A program made the position numbers and the translations under genes. A DNA stretch of 19,072 nucleotides. Origin: Thauera sp. (GTDB lineage Bacteria > Pseudomonadota > Gammaproteobacteria > Burkholderiales > Rhodocyclaceae). Positions 6,805 to 14,654 of the stretch are shown piece after piece. Position 1 is the stretch's first letter, and the number at the start of each line of letters is the position of its first letter. Where the stretch lies: assembly GCA_003446655.1 (NCBI GenBank), contig DMCZ01000010.1, forward strand, positions 1,282 through 20,353, in the 5' to 3' direction. The notes below the pieces were generated by a model. The model was not told the origin of the DNA and did no database searches. It saw only the letters and a list, made by a program, of their open reading frames with translations.

Positions 6805-7995
6805 ATGTCTTCACCGCTTGTCATCCTGATCCTGTCCTTGCTGCTCGGCCTGCAGCCGATCACCACCGACCTCTACCTCCCCGCCCTGCCCGCGCTCACC
6901 GCCAGCTTCGGCGCGGTGCCCGCGCAGGCGCAGCTGACCCTGACGGCGTTGCTGCTCGCCTTCGGCGCGTCGCAGCTGTTCTGGGGCCCGCTATCCGACC
7001 GGGTCGGACGCCGCCGGGTGTTGCTGATCGGCCTCGTCGGTTACACGCTGGCTGCGATCGGCAGCGCGCTAGCCGGCTCGATCGAGGTGATGGTGTTCTG
7101 GCGCGTGCTGCAGGGCGCCTTCATGGGCGCCGGCACGGTGTGTGCACGGGCGATCGTGCGCGACCTCTACCCGCCGCTGGAAGGCGCTCGTGCAATGAGC
7201 AAGGGCTTGTCGGGCCTGGGTGTGGCCGCCTGTCTCAGCCCCTGGATCGGGGGCCTCCTGGCTGAGTGGTTCGGCTGGCGCGCCACGCTGCTGGCGCTCA
7301 CGGTGATGGGTGCGCTGACGCTGTTCGTAGTCGCACGCTACTTCCAGGAAACCTTGCACGAGCGCCACCCCGAGGCGCTGCAACCCGCCGTGCTGCTGCG
7401 CACCGCGCGCGGCATCGTCAGCAATGGCAGCTTCTGGACCTACGCCTCGCTGTGCACCGCGTCCTTCGGCGGTCTGTTCTGCATCCTGTCGGCATCATCC
7501 TTCGTGTTCATCAACCTGCTCGGCACCTCGCCGAGCTTCTACGGCGTGCTGCTGCTCCTGCTCTCGGCCTTCTATATCGCCGGCACCATGCTGTGCCGGC
7601 GCATGATCCTGCACTTCGGCGTGCAGCGCAGCGTGATGATCGGCGGCGCCCTGTCGCTGGGCGGCGGGGGGCTGATGCTGGCCTTCGCGCTCGCCGGGCT
7701 GACCACGGTGTGGACGATCATGGTGCCCGCCTTCATCTTCATGCTCGGCCACGGGGTGCACCAGCCCTGCGGCCAGAGCGGCGCGATCGCGCCCTTCCCC
7801 AAGACCGCCGGCGCCGCATCGGCGATCACCGGCTTCCTGATGATGCTGGTGGCGTTCGGCGCCGCCTACTGGGTGGGTGCCAACATGGACGGCAGCGCGC
7901 TGCCGATGGTGATCGGCGTGGCCTTCTGCAGTGCCGCGGTCGCCTTCATCGCCTGGGTGCCGGTGCAGCGGGTGAGGCTGGGGACGGCGGGGTAG
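6805..7995 (+). CDS. Bcr/CflA-type MFS multidrug exporter
   Basis: A 396-aa inner-membrane protein with about 12 hydrophobic segments. The first segment, ending in TTDLYLPALPAL, is the signature of the Bcr/CflA (DHA1) drug-resistance branch. The MFS motif A is visible as GPLSDRVGRRRVL between segments 2 and 3. The family exports drugs (bicyclomycin, chloramphenicol, sulfonamide) or metabolites by proton antiport; the actual substrate is unknown. The ATG at 6805 is chosen because the hydrophobic family N-terminus begins there. The longer upstream reading (to 6643) crosses the regulatory region and has no family features. No good SD precedes this start. It is divergent from nasA and there is no evidence that it takes part in nitrate metabolism. 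A hairpin at 8071-8094 closes the unit. Confidence 0.88.
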   Translation: MSSPLVILILSLLLGLQPITTDLYLPALPALTASFGAVPAQAQLTLTALLLAFGASQLFWGPLSDRVGRRRVLLIGLVGYTLAAIGSALAGSIEVMVFWRVLQGAFMGAGTVCARAIVRDLYPPLEGARAMSKGLSGLGVAACLSPWIGGLLAEWFGWRATLLALTVMGALTLFVVARYFQETLHERHPEALQPAVLLRTARGIVSNGSFWTYASLCTASFGGLFCILSASSFVFINLLGTSPSFYGVLLLLLSAFYIAGTMLCRRMILHFGVQRSVMIGGALSLGGGGLMLAFALAGLTTVWTIMVPAFIFMLGHGVHQPCGQSGAIAPFPKTAGAASAITGFLMMLVAFGAAYWVGANMDGSALPMVIGVAFCSAAVAFIAWVPVQRVRLGTAG

Positions 7996-8070
7996 GCCTG
8001 GACGGAGCAGTCGAGCCCCCTCGCTGACGTCCGGGGCGTCCGCCCGGTCGTCAACTTGGGCACCAAGATC

Positions 8071-8094
8071 AAAGCCGAGCAGTCGCTCGGCTTT
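8071..8094 (+). terminator. Perfect 10-bp hairpin between the MFS gene and cas1 (probable terminator)
   Basis: AAAGCCGAGC and GCTCGGCTTT pair perfectly around an AGTC loop. A short T-containing tail follows (TTT then ATACTTT). The leading AAA makes it potentially bidirectional. It ends the MFS transcript and insulates the cas operon. A good -10 box (TATACT, 8094-8099) abuts the stem, so the structure could also act as an operator or overlap the cas1 promoter. Confidence 0.6.
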
Positions 8095-8099
8095 ATACT
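8094..8099 (+). promoter_or_regulatory. Candidate -10 element of the cas1-cas2-3 promoter
   Basis: TATACT matches TATAAT at 5/6. The predicted start near 8106 gives a leader of about 40 nt before cas1. No recognisable -35 is found at 16-18 nt, because that place is occupied by the left arm of the hairpin. If real, it would be weak or activator-dependent. Confidence 0.3.
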
Positions 8100-8146
8100 T
8101 TCTGCAAATGCAAATTGCGTTCTCAAGACACCAATGCAGACAGCGA

Positions 8147-9124
8147 ATGACAGATCTCTCCCCGTCCGATCTCAAGACCATCCTGCACTCGAAACGCGCG
8201 AACCTCTACTACCTCGAACACTGCCGCGTACTGGTGAATGGCGGCAGGGTTGAGTACATCACGGAAGAAGGCAATCGCTCCCTCTACTGGAACATCCCCA
8301 TCGCCAACACCACGACGATCCTGCTCGGGACAGGAACCTCGATCACGCAGGCCGCCATGCGCGAACTTGCAAAGGCAGGCGTACTGGTGGGTTTTTGCGG
8401 CGGCGGAGGTACGCCACTCTTCACTGCAAACGAGGTCGACTTTGACGTCGCGTGGTTTTCACCGCAAAGCGAATATCGCCCAACCGAATACTTGCAGTGG
8501 TGGGTCCGCTTCTGGTTCCACGACGAGCTACGTCTTTGCGCGGCCAAAGCTATCCAGCAAGCGCGACTGGCCCGCATCTCCGAGCATTGGTTGAACAACC
8601 GCGCGCTCGGTGAAGCAGGTTTCACAGTTCCGGACAAGAGACTCGAGGCCGCGCTCAAGGCCTCTCGACTCGCCATCGACTCGGCGCCGGACAACACTGC
8701 CCTGCTAACGGAAGAGGCTCGCCTCACCAAGACACTGTTCAAGATCGCTTGCGATGCGACGGACTACGGGGAGTTCACGCGAGCCAAGAGAGGTAGCGGC
8801 GGCGACCCGGCGAACCGCTTCCTCGACCACGGGAATTACCTCGCCTACGGGCTGGGCGCCACCGCCACATGGGTGCTCGGCCTGCCGCATGGCTTGGCCG
8901 TGCTGCACGGCAAGACGCGGCGCGGCGGACTGGTGTTCGACGTCGCCGATCTGGTCAAGGACGCGGTGATCCTGCCGCAGGCCTTCGTCTCTGCGATGCG
9001 CGGCGACAGCGAAAAGGAGTTTCGCGACTGCTGCATTGAGGCCCTGGTCCAGACCGAATCGCTCGACTTCATGATCGACACGCTGAAGTCAATCGCCACC
9101 GAAACCGGGAAGCGCGCCGCATGA
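8147..9124 (+). CDS. cas1: Type I-F CRISPR-associated endonuclease Cas1
   Basis: A 325-aa metal-dependent integrase. With Cas2-3 it captures protospacers and inserts them at the leader end of the array. The ATG at 8147 gives MTDLSPSDLKTILHSKR, which aligns with I-F Cas1 N-termini. An in-frame ATG at 8108 would add 13 unlike residues. From 8147, the active-site residues fall at Glu190 (TEEARLTK), His254 (LHGKTRRGG), Asp265 and Asp268 (FDVADLVKD), the same numbers as in P. aeruginosa Cas1 (324 aa). The motif FCGGGGTPLF is also typical of I-F. The SD is poor. The stop overlaps the cas2-3 ATG (ATGA), so the two adaptation genes are translationally coupled. Confidence 0.97.
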   Translation: MTDLSPSDLKTILHSKRANLYYLEHCRVLVNGGRVEYITEEGNRSLYWNIPIANTTTILLGTGTSITQAAMRELAKAGVLVGFCGGGGTPLFTANEVDFDVAWFSPQSEYRPTEYLQWWVRFWFHDELRLCAAKAIQQARLARISEHWLNNRALGEAGFTVPDKRLEAALKASRLAIDSAPDNTALLTEEARLTKTLFKIACDATDYGEFTRAKRGSGGDPANRFLDHGNYLAYGLGATATWVLGLPHGLAVLHGKTRRGGLVFDVADLVKDAVILPQAFVSAMRGDSEKEFRDCCIEALVQTESLDFMIDTLKSIATETGKRAA

Positions 9125-12100
9125 ACGTGCTGCTCATTTCCCAATGCACCAAGAACGCACTCACCGAAACCCGGCGCATCCTCGACCAGTTCGCCGAGCG
9201 CCGTGGCGACCGCACCTGGCAGACCCCGATCACCCAGGCCGGGCTGGAAACGCTGCGCCGCCTGCTGCGCAAGTCCGCGCGCAAGAACACCGCCGTGGCC
9301 TGCCACTGGATACGCGGCAAGGACCACAGCGAGTTCCTGTGGATCGTGGGCGATGCGCGGCAGTTCAGCGAACGGGGGGCAACGCCAACGAACTCGACGC
9401 GGCGCAACGTGCTGCGTGCTGAATCGGAAAACGACTGGCACAGCCTGACCATCATTCACCTGCTGGCCTCGCTCGCCGCGCTGCTGCACGACCTGGGCAA
9501 GGCCTCCCTCGCCTTTCAGCAACGGCTTACGGCGACGGGACCGACCAAGCGCAACCTGTATCGCCACGAATGGGTGTCGCTGCGTCTGTTTCAGGCTTTC
9601 GTCGGCGACAGCACCGACGCCGAATGGCTGGAACGGCTGATTGCCCCGTCTGCGGACGACGACCAGAGCTGGACAGCGCGCCTGTGCGAAGACCGACTGC
9701 GTGATGGGCTCGACATCGCAGCACAAGACAACAAGCCGTTCGCCGTTCTCCCCCCCTTGGCGAAAGTCGTCGCGTGGCTGGTCCTGACCCATCACCGTCT
9801 GCCGGTGATGCCGACCATGGATGCCGATAGGCAATGGAAGTGGCTGGGTGCGCGCGTTGCCGATCTGAGCACCGCTCAACTGGACAAGCTCCTGGAAAAG
9901 GTGGACGCGAACTGGAACGAAATTGCACACGGAACAGACAAGGACCCGATCCAGGCCCACTGGCAATTTCCCCACGGCCTTCCGGTCACGACCGATGTCT
10001 GGCGAAAGCGCGCGGCGCGGGTGGCACGCCGGCTGCTGCCGATCGTGCAAAGCGCGGATGCGCGCGACTGGCTGCATGACCCGTACCTGATGCATCTCGG
10101 CCGACTTGCCCTGATGCTGGCGGATCACCACTATTCCAGCCTCACCGACCCAGCTGCCCGCAGCGATCTCAACCCGGCCTATCCGCTGTTCGCCAATACC
10201 GACCGCAAGACCGGCAAGTTCAATCAAACCCTCGACGAGCACCTGCTCGGCGTCGCCCGGCACACGGGCATGGTCGCCCACGCGCTGCCTGGATTCGAGC
10301 ATCACCTGCCCCGACTGGTCCGCCACAAGGGCTTGCGCAAGCGCAGCGCCGACGCCCGTTTCCGCTGGCAGGACCGCGCCGCCGAGCTTGCCGAATCCAT
10401 GCGCGAATCCGCCGGCCGCCGCGGCGCATTCATCGTCAACATGGCCTCCACCGGCTGCGGCAAGACGCTGGCCAACGCGCGCATCATGAACGCGCTCACC
10501 GACCCGTCCCGCGGGCTGCGCTGCGCCTTCGCGCTCGGCCTGCGTACCCTCACGCTGCAGACCGGACGCGCCTTCCGCGACGAACTGCAGCTATCGGACG
10601 ATGCGCTGGCGATCCGCGTCGGCGGCGCCGCCAACCGCGAACTGTTCGAGCACTACGAGCAACTCGCCGAGCGAAGCGGGTCAGCCTCCACCCAGGCCTT
10701 GCTACCGGAGGACGCGGGCGTGGTGTTCGAGGGCACCACCGCCCACCCGTTGCTGCAACGCCTGTCTCACGACCCGCGCATCCATGCGCTGATCGCCGCC
10801 CCGCTGCTCGTGTGCACCATCGACCACCTGACCCCGGCCACCGAAAGCCAGCGCGGCGGCGGCCAGATCGCGCCGATGCTGCGCCTGATGAGCGGCGATC
10901 TGGTGCTGGACGAGCCCGATGACTTCGATATCGACGACCTGCCCGCCCTCGCCCGCCTGGTGCATTGGGCCGGACTGCTCGGCAGCCGCGTGCTGCTCTC
11001 GTCCGCCACTCTGCCGCCAGCACTGGTGCAAGGTCTGTTCGAAGCCTATCTCGACGGGCGGCGGTGGTTCCAGCGCAATCGCGGCGAACGGCCCGGCACC
11101 GCCCCCGAGGTGTGCTGCATGTGGGTGGATGAGTTCGACCAGACCCGGCACGACTGTGGCGAGGGCGACGCGTTTGCCGCGCAGCAGTTGGTGTTTGCCC
11201 AGCGTCGTCATGCGCGCCTCGCCAAGGAGGCCGCGCGACGACGCGCCGAACTCCTGCCGCTTCCGCTCGCAGGAAAGGCGCAGGATTTACTGCGTTCCAC
11301 AATGGCCGCGACCATGCGGGACGCGGCCTTGAGCCTGCACGCCACACACCACACCATCGACCCGCAATCGGGCAAGCGCGTCAGCTTCGGCCTCATCCGC
11401 ATGGCCAACATCGATCCGCTGGTCGACGTCGCCCTATCCCTCTACGCCCTCGGCGCACCGGACAACACGCGGATACACCTCTGCACCTATCACTCGCAAT
11501 ATCCGTTGCTGATCCGCTCTGCCATCGAGCACCGCCTGGACGCCGCGCTCAACCGCCGCAAGGCTGACGCCGTCTTCGCGCTGCCGGAAATCCGCAGCCG
11601 CCTTGATGCCAACCCGGAATCCGACCACCTCTTCATCGTGCTCGGCAGTCCGGTCACCGAAGTCGGGCGCGACCACGACTACGACTGGGCGGTGGTCGAA
11701 CCGTCCTCGATGCGCTCATTGATCCAGCTCGCCGGCCGCATCCGCCGCCACCGCCCGGGCGCGGTAGACACGCCCAACCTGATGGTGCTGGACAGCAACC
11801 TGCGCCACTTCGAGCACCCCGGCGAACCCGCCTACTGCAAGCCGGGCTTCGAGATGCACGAGCCCCGTTTCAAGCTGCAGTCCCATTCGCTCGCGGACTT
11901 GCTCGAAGCCGAACAACGCGAGGTCATAGACGCCCGCCCGCGCATCCTGCCCAAGCCGGACGAAGCGCTGCAGCCGACGGCGAGACTGGTAGACCTCGAG
12001 CATGCACGCATCCAATTCCAAATGCGACCGCAGTCAAGCAACGAGGTGATCAGTGAGCATCGACTGAAGAAAGGGGTAAAGCCGAAATCGTCGATCAATG

Positions 12101-12504
12101 CCACGACTCACTGGCTGCGGCCCGGCGTCTCGCTGACCGCCGTACTGCCCCAGCAACAGCCCTTCCGCTACGACCCCGAACCCAAGGTGGACGTCGTCCT
12201 GCTGCCCGACGAGGAAGGCGAGGACTACGCCCTCCATCGCATCGCGCCCGCAGAGGAGCGCTATCGCAAGCTGTACGTGAGGATCGAAGACGGTCGGAAC
12301 CACCGCATCGCTGATGAGCGGGTAGCCGGTACACGCGTAACGCCGTGGGGTGTTACCGACTACATGACCGCACTTAGGGCGCTGGCCGAGGAACGGGACA
12401 TGACGCTGGAAGTGTGCGCTGGGCGCTACGGTTCAGTGACGCTACCCGAGAACCCTCAGGGCTGGCGGTTCCATTCAGCGCTGGGATTTACGAGGGCTCG
12501 GTGA
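9121..12504 (+). CDS. cas3f: Type I-F Cas2-Cas3 fusion helicase-nuclease
   Basis: A 1127-aa protein, slightly longer than the P. aeruginosa protein (1076 aa). The N-terminal 90 residues form a Cas2-like domain (MNVLLISQCTKNAL...) that pairs with Cas1. An HD nuclease domain follows, with LLHDLGKAS (His123-Asp124). An SF2 helicase comes next: Walker A STGCGKT (Lys448), motif II DEPD (597-600), SSAT (627-630) and motif VI QLAGRIRR (869-876). A C-terminal Cas3 domain ends the protein. The fusion is diagnostic of subtype I-F. It is recruited by the Csy complex to unwind and degrade target DNA, and it also takes part in spacer integration. It overlaps cas1 by 4 nt. It ends 26 nt before a convergent toxin gene, with no terminator visible between them. 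Confidence 0.97.
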   Translation: MNVLLISQCTKNALTETRRILDQFAERRGDRTWQTPITQAGLETLRRLLRKSARKNTAVACHWIRGKDHSEFLWIVGDARQFSERGATPTNSTRRNVLRAESENDWHSLTIIHLLASLAALLHDLGKASLAFQQRLTATGPTKRNLYRHEWVSLRLFQAFVGDSTDAEWLERLIAPSADDDQSWTARLCEDRLRDGLDIAAQDNKPFAVLPPLAKVVAWLVLTHHRLPVMPTMDADRQWKWLGARVADLSTAQLDKLLEKVDANWNEIAHGTDKDPIQAHWQFPHGLPVTTDVWRKRAARVARRLLPIVQSADARDWLHDPYLMHLGRLALMLADHHYSSLTDPAARSDLNPAYPLFANTDRKTGKFNQTLDEHLLGVARHTGMVAHALPGFEHHLPRLVRHKGLRKRSADARFRWQDRAAELAESMRESAGRRGAFIVNMASTGCGKTLANARIMNALTDPSRGLRCAFALGLRTLTLQTGRAFRDELQLSDDALAIRVGGAANRELFEHYEQLAERSGSASTQALLPEDAGVVFEGTTAHPLLQRLSHDPRIHALIAAPLLVCTIDHLTPATESQRGGGQIAPMLRLMSGDLVLDEPDDFDIDDLPALARLVHWAGLLGSRVLLSSATLPPALVQGLFEAYLDGRRWFQRNRGERPGTAPEVCCMWVDEFDQTRHDCGEGDAFAAQQLVFAQRRHARLAKEAARRRAELLPLPLAGKAQDLLRSTMAATMRDAALSLHATHHTIDPQSGKRVSFGLIRMANIDPLVDVALSLYALGAPDNTRIHLCTYHSQYPLLIRSAIEHRLDAALNRRKADAVFALPEIRSRLDANPESDHLFIVLGSPVTEVGRDHDYDWAVVEPSSMRSLIQLAGRIRRHRPGAVDTPNLMVLDSNLRHFEHPGEPAYCKPGFEMHEPRFKLQSHSLADLLEAEQREVIDARPRILPKPDEALQPTARLVDLEHARIQFQMRPQSSNEVISEHRLKKGVKPKSSINATTHWLRPGVSLTAVLPQQQPFRYDPEPKVDVVLLPDEEGEDYALHRIAPAEERYRKLYVRIEDGRNHRIADERVAGTRVTPWGVTDYMTALRALAEERDMTLEVCAGRYGSVTLPENPQGWRFHSALGFTRAR

Positions 12505-12530
12505 GGAACGTGACAACACATGACATTCAC

Positions 12531-12902
12531 TCATTCGGCGTCGAACTCACCCGCCGCCTGCAAGAGTCCTGGCAGCTTCCGGGCAAGTTCGGGCACGGCG
12601 TCACGAACGGTATCCCACACCACTTCGATATCAAGCTCGAAGTAGCCGTGGGCAATCCGGTTGCGCATGCCGCGCATCGCAGCCCACGGAATGTCAGGGT
12701 GTGCCGCGATGAAGTCGGGAGCACTGTCGGCAATTCTCGACGCCACTTCCCCGATCAACAGCAGATTCAGCACGACCGCCTGCTGCGTCCGCTTGTCGCT
12801 CTCGAAGGCTGCAAAGTCGAGTCCGTCGACATAACGGCATGCATCCCCCGCAGCTTCGTGCATCTGCTCGATCCAAAGCGCCAGACGTTCCGCGCTCTTC
12901 AT
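12531..12902 (-). CDS. hepT: HepT-like ribonuclease toxin (DUF86)
   Basis: A 123-aa, mostly helical HEPN-type protein. The active-site motif R-x4-H-x-Y is intact as RNRIAHGY (Arg80, His85, Tyr87), directly after MRGM as in HepT proteins. The family cleaves RNA, and its antitoxin MntA silences it by adding AMP to the Tyr of this motif. It is translationally coupled to the upstream antitoxin: its ATG overlaps the antitoxin stop (ATGA). It lies on the strand opposite to the cas genes, between cas2-3 and csy1. The sequence shows no damage, so the toxin is probably functional. Toxicity itself cannot be read from sequence. Confidence 0.88.
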   Translation of the reverse strand: MKSAERLALWIEQMHEAAGDACRYVDGLDFAAFESDKRTQQAVVLNLLLIGEVASRIADSAPDFIAAHPDIPWAAMRGMRNRIAHGYFELDIEVVWDTVRDAVPELARKLPGLLQAAGEFDAE

Positions 12903-13189
12903 AGCGGGCGGGCTTCCCCAATGACTCGTGCACGAATCCGTGCAGGCAAATCGCGGGGAGTCACTACATCAACCCGAACGCCCAGCATGTCTTCGAGTTC
13001 GACCTGCAGACCACCCAGGTCGAACAGGGTCGTTCCGGGTTGCGGATCGACGAGCAGATCGAGGTCGCTGCCATCCTTGTCGGTGCCATGGAGGACCGAG
13101 CCGAACACCCGGGGATTGCGCACACGAAAGCGCGCGACCGCTTCGCGGATCGATTGCTCCCGATGCCGAAGTGCATCCGAAGGCTTCAT
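12899..13189 (-). CDS. mntA: MntA-like nucleotidyltransferase antitoxin
   Basis: A 96-aa minimal nucleotidyltransferase. The signature GS-x10-D-x-D is present as FGSVLHGTDKDGSDLDLLVD (Gly30-Ser31, Asp42, Asp44), with a third acidic residue at Asp74 (VRVDVV). MntA proteins neutralise HepT by AMPylating its active-site tyrosine. The antitoxin-first order and the 4-nt overlap with hepT are typical of this type VII pair. The start at 13189 has only a weak SD (GGTGA). The promoter must lie in the roughly 100 bp before csy1. A possible one on the minus strand is TTGCAT-N17-TCAAAT near 13218-13246. It would overlap the csy1 leader ORF. Confidence 0.88.
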   Translation of the reverse strand: MKPSDALRHREQSIREAVARFRVRNPRVFGSVLHGTDKDGSDLDLLVDPQPGTTLFDLGGLQVELEDMLGVRVDVVTPRDLPARIRARVIGEARPL

Positions 13190-13242
13190 GGATCACCAGT
13201 GAATTGAATCAGCAACCGCATTTGACCAAGGGGAGGAGAAGA

Positions 13243-13293
13243 ATGCAATCACGTCCAAGTATCCGAAACAGCGGTCCTGAGGGTGCGTCATGA
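13243..13293 (+). CDS. 16-codon leader ORF overlapping the csy1 start
   Basis: ATG at 13243 follows a very strong SD (AGGGGAGGAG, 13229-13238). The frame reads MQSRPSIRNSGPEGAS and ends in a TGA that overlaps the csy1 ATG by 4 nt (ATGA). The peptide resembles no known protein and may be only a translational coupler that loads ribosomes for csy1. It could also be a chance ORF whose SD is used by an unrecognised csy1 start, but csy1 homologues begin at 13290. Confidence 0.45.
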   Translation: MQSRPSIRNSGPEGAS

Positions 13294-14654
13294 AGACTTC
13301 CCCCGAACACCAGGCCGCTTTCCGCAACGCCATCGAGCACTTCCTCAAGGAGCGCCTCGACGCCAAGCTGGACAAGCTTCCACCCGACGACCCGAAACGT
13401 GACGAGCTGATTGCTCAGCACGCTCGCGAGACCTGGCTGGCCGACGCCGCCCGGCGCGTGGCGCAGATCCAGATTGTCACCCACACCCTCAAGCCCATCC
13501 ACCCCGACGCCCGCGGCACCAACCTCTTCCGCGCCCCCGACGAGTTGCCCGCGCACCGGGAAGTCGGCAGTCACGTCCTGGGACAGGGCTTCAGCAGCGA
13601 CGTCGTCGGTAACGCCGCCGCACTGGACGTCTTCAAGCTGCTGAAGCTGGCGGTGAACGGGCGCCCCCTGCTCGCCTGGATGCAGGACGGCGACCCCGAC
13701 CTGCTCGGCGCGCTCAGCGACGACGCCGATCGGGCAGGCGAATGGCTGACCGCGTTCATCGGCATCACCGCCCCGCGCAGCGCCACGCCGAGTTCGCACG
13801 CCCTGGCCAAGCAGCTCTACTGGCTGGCGGGTGAAGACCCCGCCGACGACGCTCAGTATCACCTGCTCGCGCCGCTGTATTCGAGCGCGCTGGCCCACGC
13901 CGTCTTCCAGACCATCAACGAGGACCGCTTCGGCGAGGCCGGCAAACTCGCGCGCCAGGCGCGCTACGCCCAACGCGACCACGACACCGGCTATCGCGAA
14001 TATCCCGACCTTGCCGTGCAGAAGTTCGGCGGCACCAAGCCGCAGAACATCAGCCAGTTGAACAGCGAACGCGGGGGCAACAACTACTTGCTGGCCTCGC
14101 GTCCGCCCAAGTGGCAGACACGTGCATTGAAAGCGCCGCTGTTCGCCGAATCGGTTTTCCCCCGGTTCGGCCGGATTCGGGAGGTGCGGGCCACGGTGCG
14201 CGTCCTGCGGGATTTCCTCGAGAGCGACCCGCCCTCAACCATGGAAACCCGCAACCGCCGCGATGCCCTGCTCGATCGGCTGATCGACGAACTGGTCGAC
14301 TTCGCCCATCCCCTGCAAGCCACCCTGCCCGCTGGCTGGACGCGCGATACGGATTGCCGGCTGGTCGAGGCAGAACGGCTGTGGTTGGACCCCGGGCGCG
14401 CAATAGAGGAAGAAGCTTCCGGCACCAAGTTCCACTCAGATTGGCACCTCATGGACTGGCCCGTCGAGATCGGTCGCCGCTTTGGCAACTGGCTGAACCA
14501 CGAACTCGGGCAGAGCTTGCCCCTGGGCGATATCGAGGGCCGCCACTGGCGCGACGAGCTGCTGCTCCACACGGCTTGGGCTGGCAGATTGCACACGCTG
14601 CGGGTCGAGGGTGATGTGCCGACCTACATTCCGGTTCGGGAGGCCGTGCAATGA
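13290..14654 (+). CDS. csy1: Type I-F Cascade large subunit Csy1 (Cas8f)
   Basis: A 454-aa protein (P. aeruginosa Csy1 has 434). It forms the tail of the Csy surveillance complex with Csy2, holds the 5' handle of the crRNA and recognises the PAM. The N-terminal region LKERLDAKLDKLPPDDPKR, then WLADAARRV and THTLKPIHPDARG, closely follows known Csy1 proteins. The central KFGGTKPQNISQLNSERGG is another hallmark. The start at 13290 matches homologues. It has a modest SD of its own (GAGGG) and a 4-nt overlap with the upstream mini-ORF. Its 3' end overlaps csy2 by 4 nt. Because the toxin-antitoxin pair separates it from cas2-3, it probably has its own promoter, though no clear one is seen in 13190-13242. 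Confidence 0.96.
   Translation: MKTSPEHQAAFRNAIEHFLKERLDAKLDKLPPDDPKRDELIAQHARETWLADAARRVAQIQIVTHTLKPIHPDARGTNLFRAPDELPAHREVGSHVLGQGFSSDVVGNAAALDVFKLLKLAVNGRPLLAWMQDGDPDLLGALSDDADRAGEWLTAFIGITAPRSATPSSHALAKQLYWLAGEDPADDAQYHLLAPLYSSALAHAVFQTINEDRFGEAGKLARQARYAQRDHDTGYREYPDLAVQKFGGTKPQNISQLNSERGGNNYLLASRPPKWQTRALKAPLFAESVFPRFGRIREVRATVRVLRDFLESDPPSTMETRNRRDALLDRLIDELVDFAHPLQATLPAGWTRDTDCRLVEAERLWLDPGRAIEEEASGTKFHSDWHLMDWPVEIGRRFGNWLNHELGQSLPLGDIEGRHWRDELLLHTAWAGRLHTLRVEGDVPTYIPVREAVQ

Noticed and set aside
12414..13202. 262-aa + strand ORF spanning the toxin-antitoxin region
   Set aside because: No family features. hepT and mntA on the other strand have intact catalytic motifs and coupled starts.
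13190..13289. Search for a degenerate repeat (CreA-like anti-repeat RNA) guarding the cas operon
   Set aside because: No sequence resembling the repeat hairpin or handle was found here or in 7996-8146, so a CreTA-type module is not supported.
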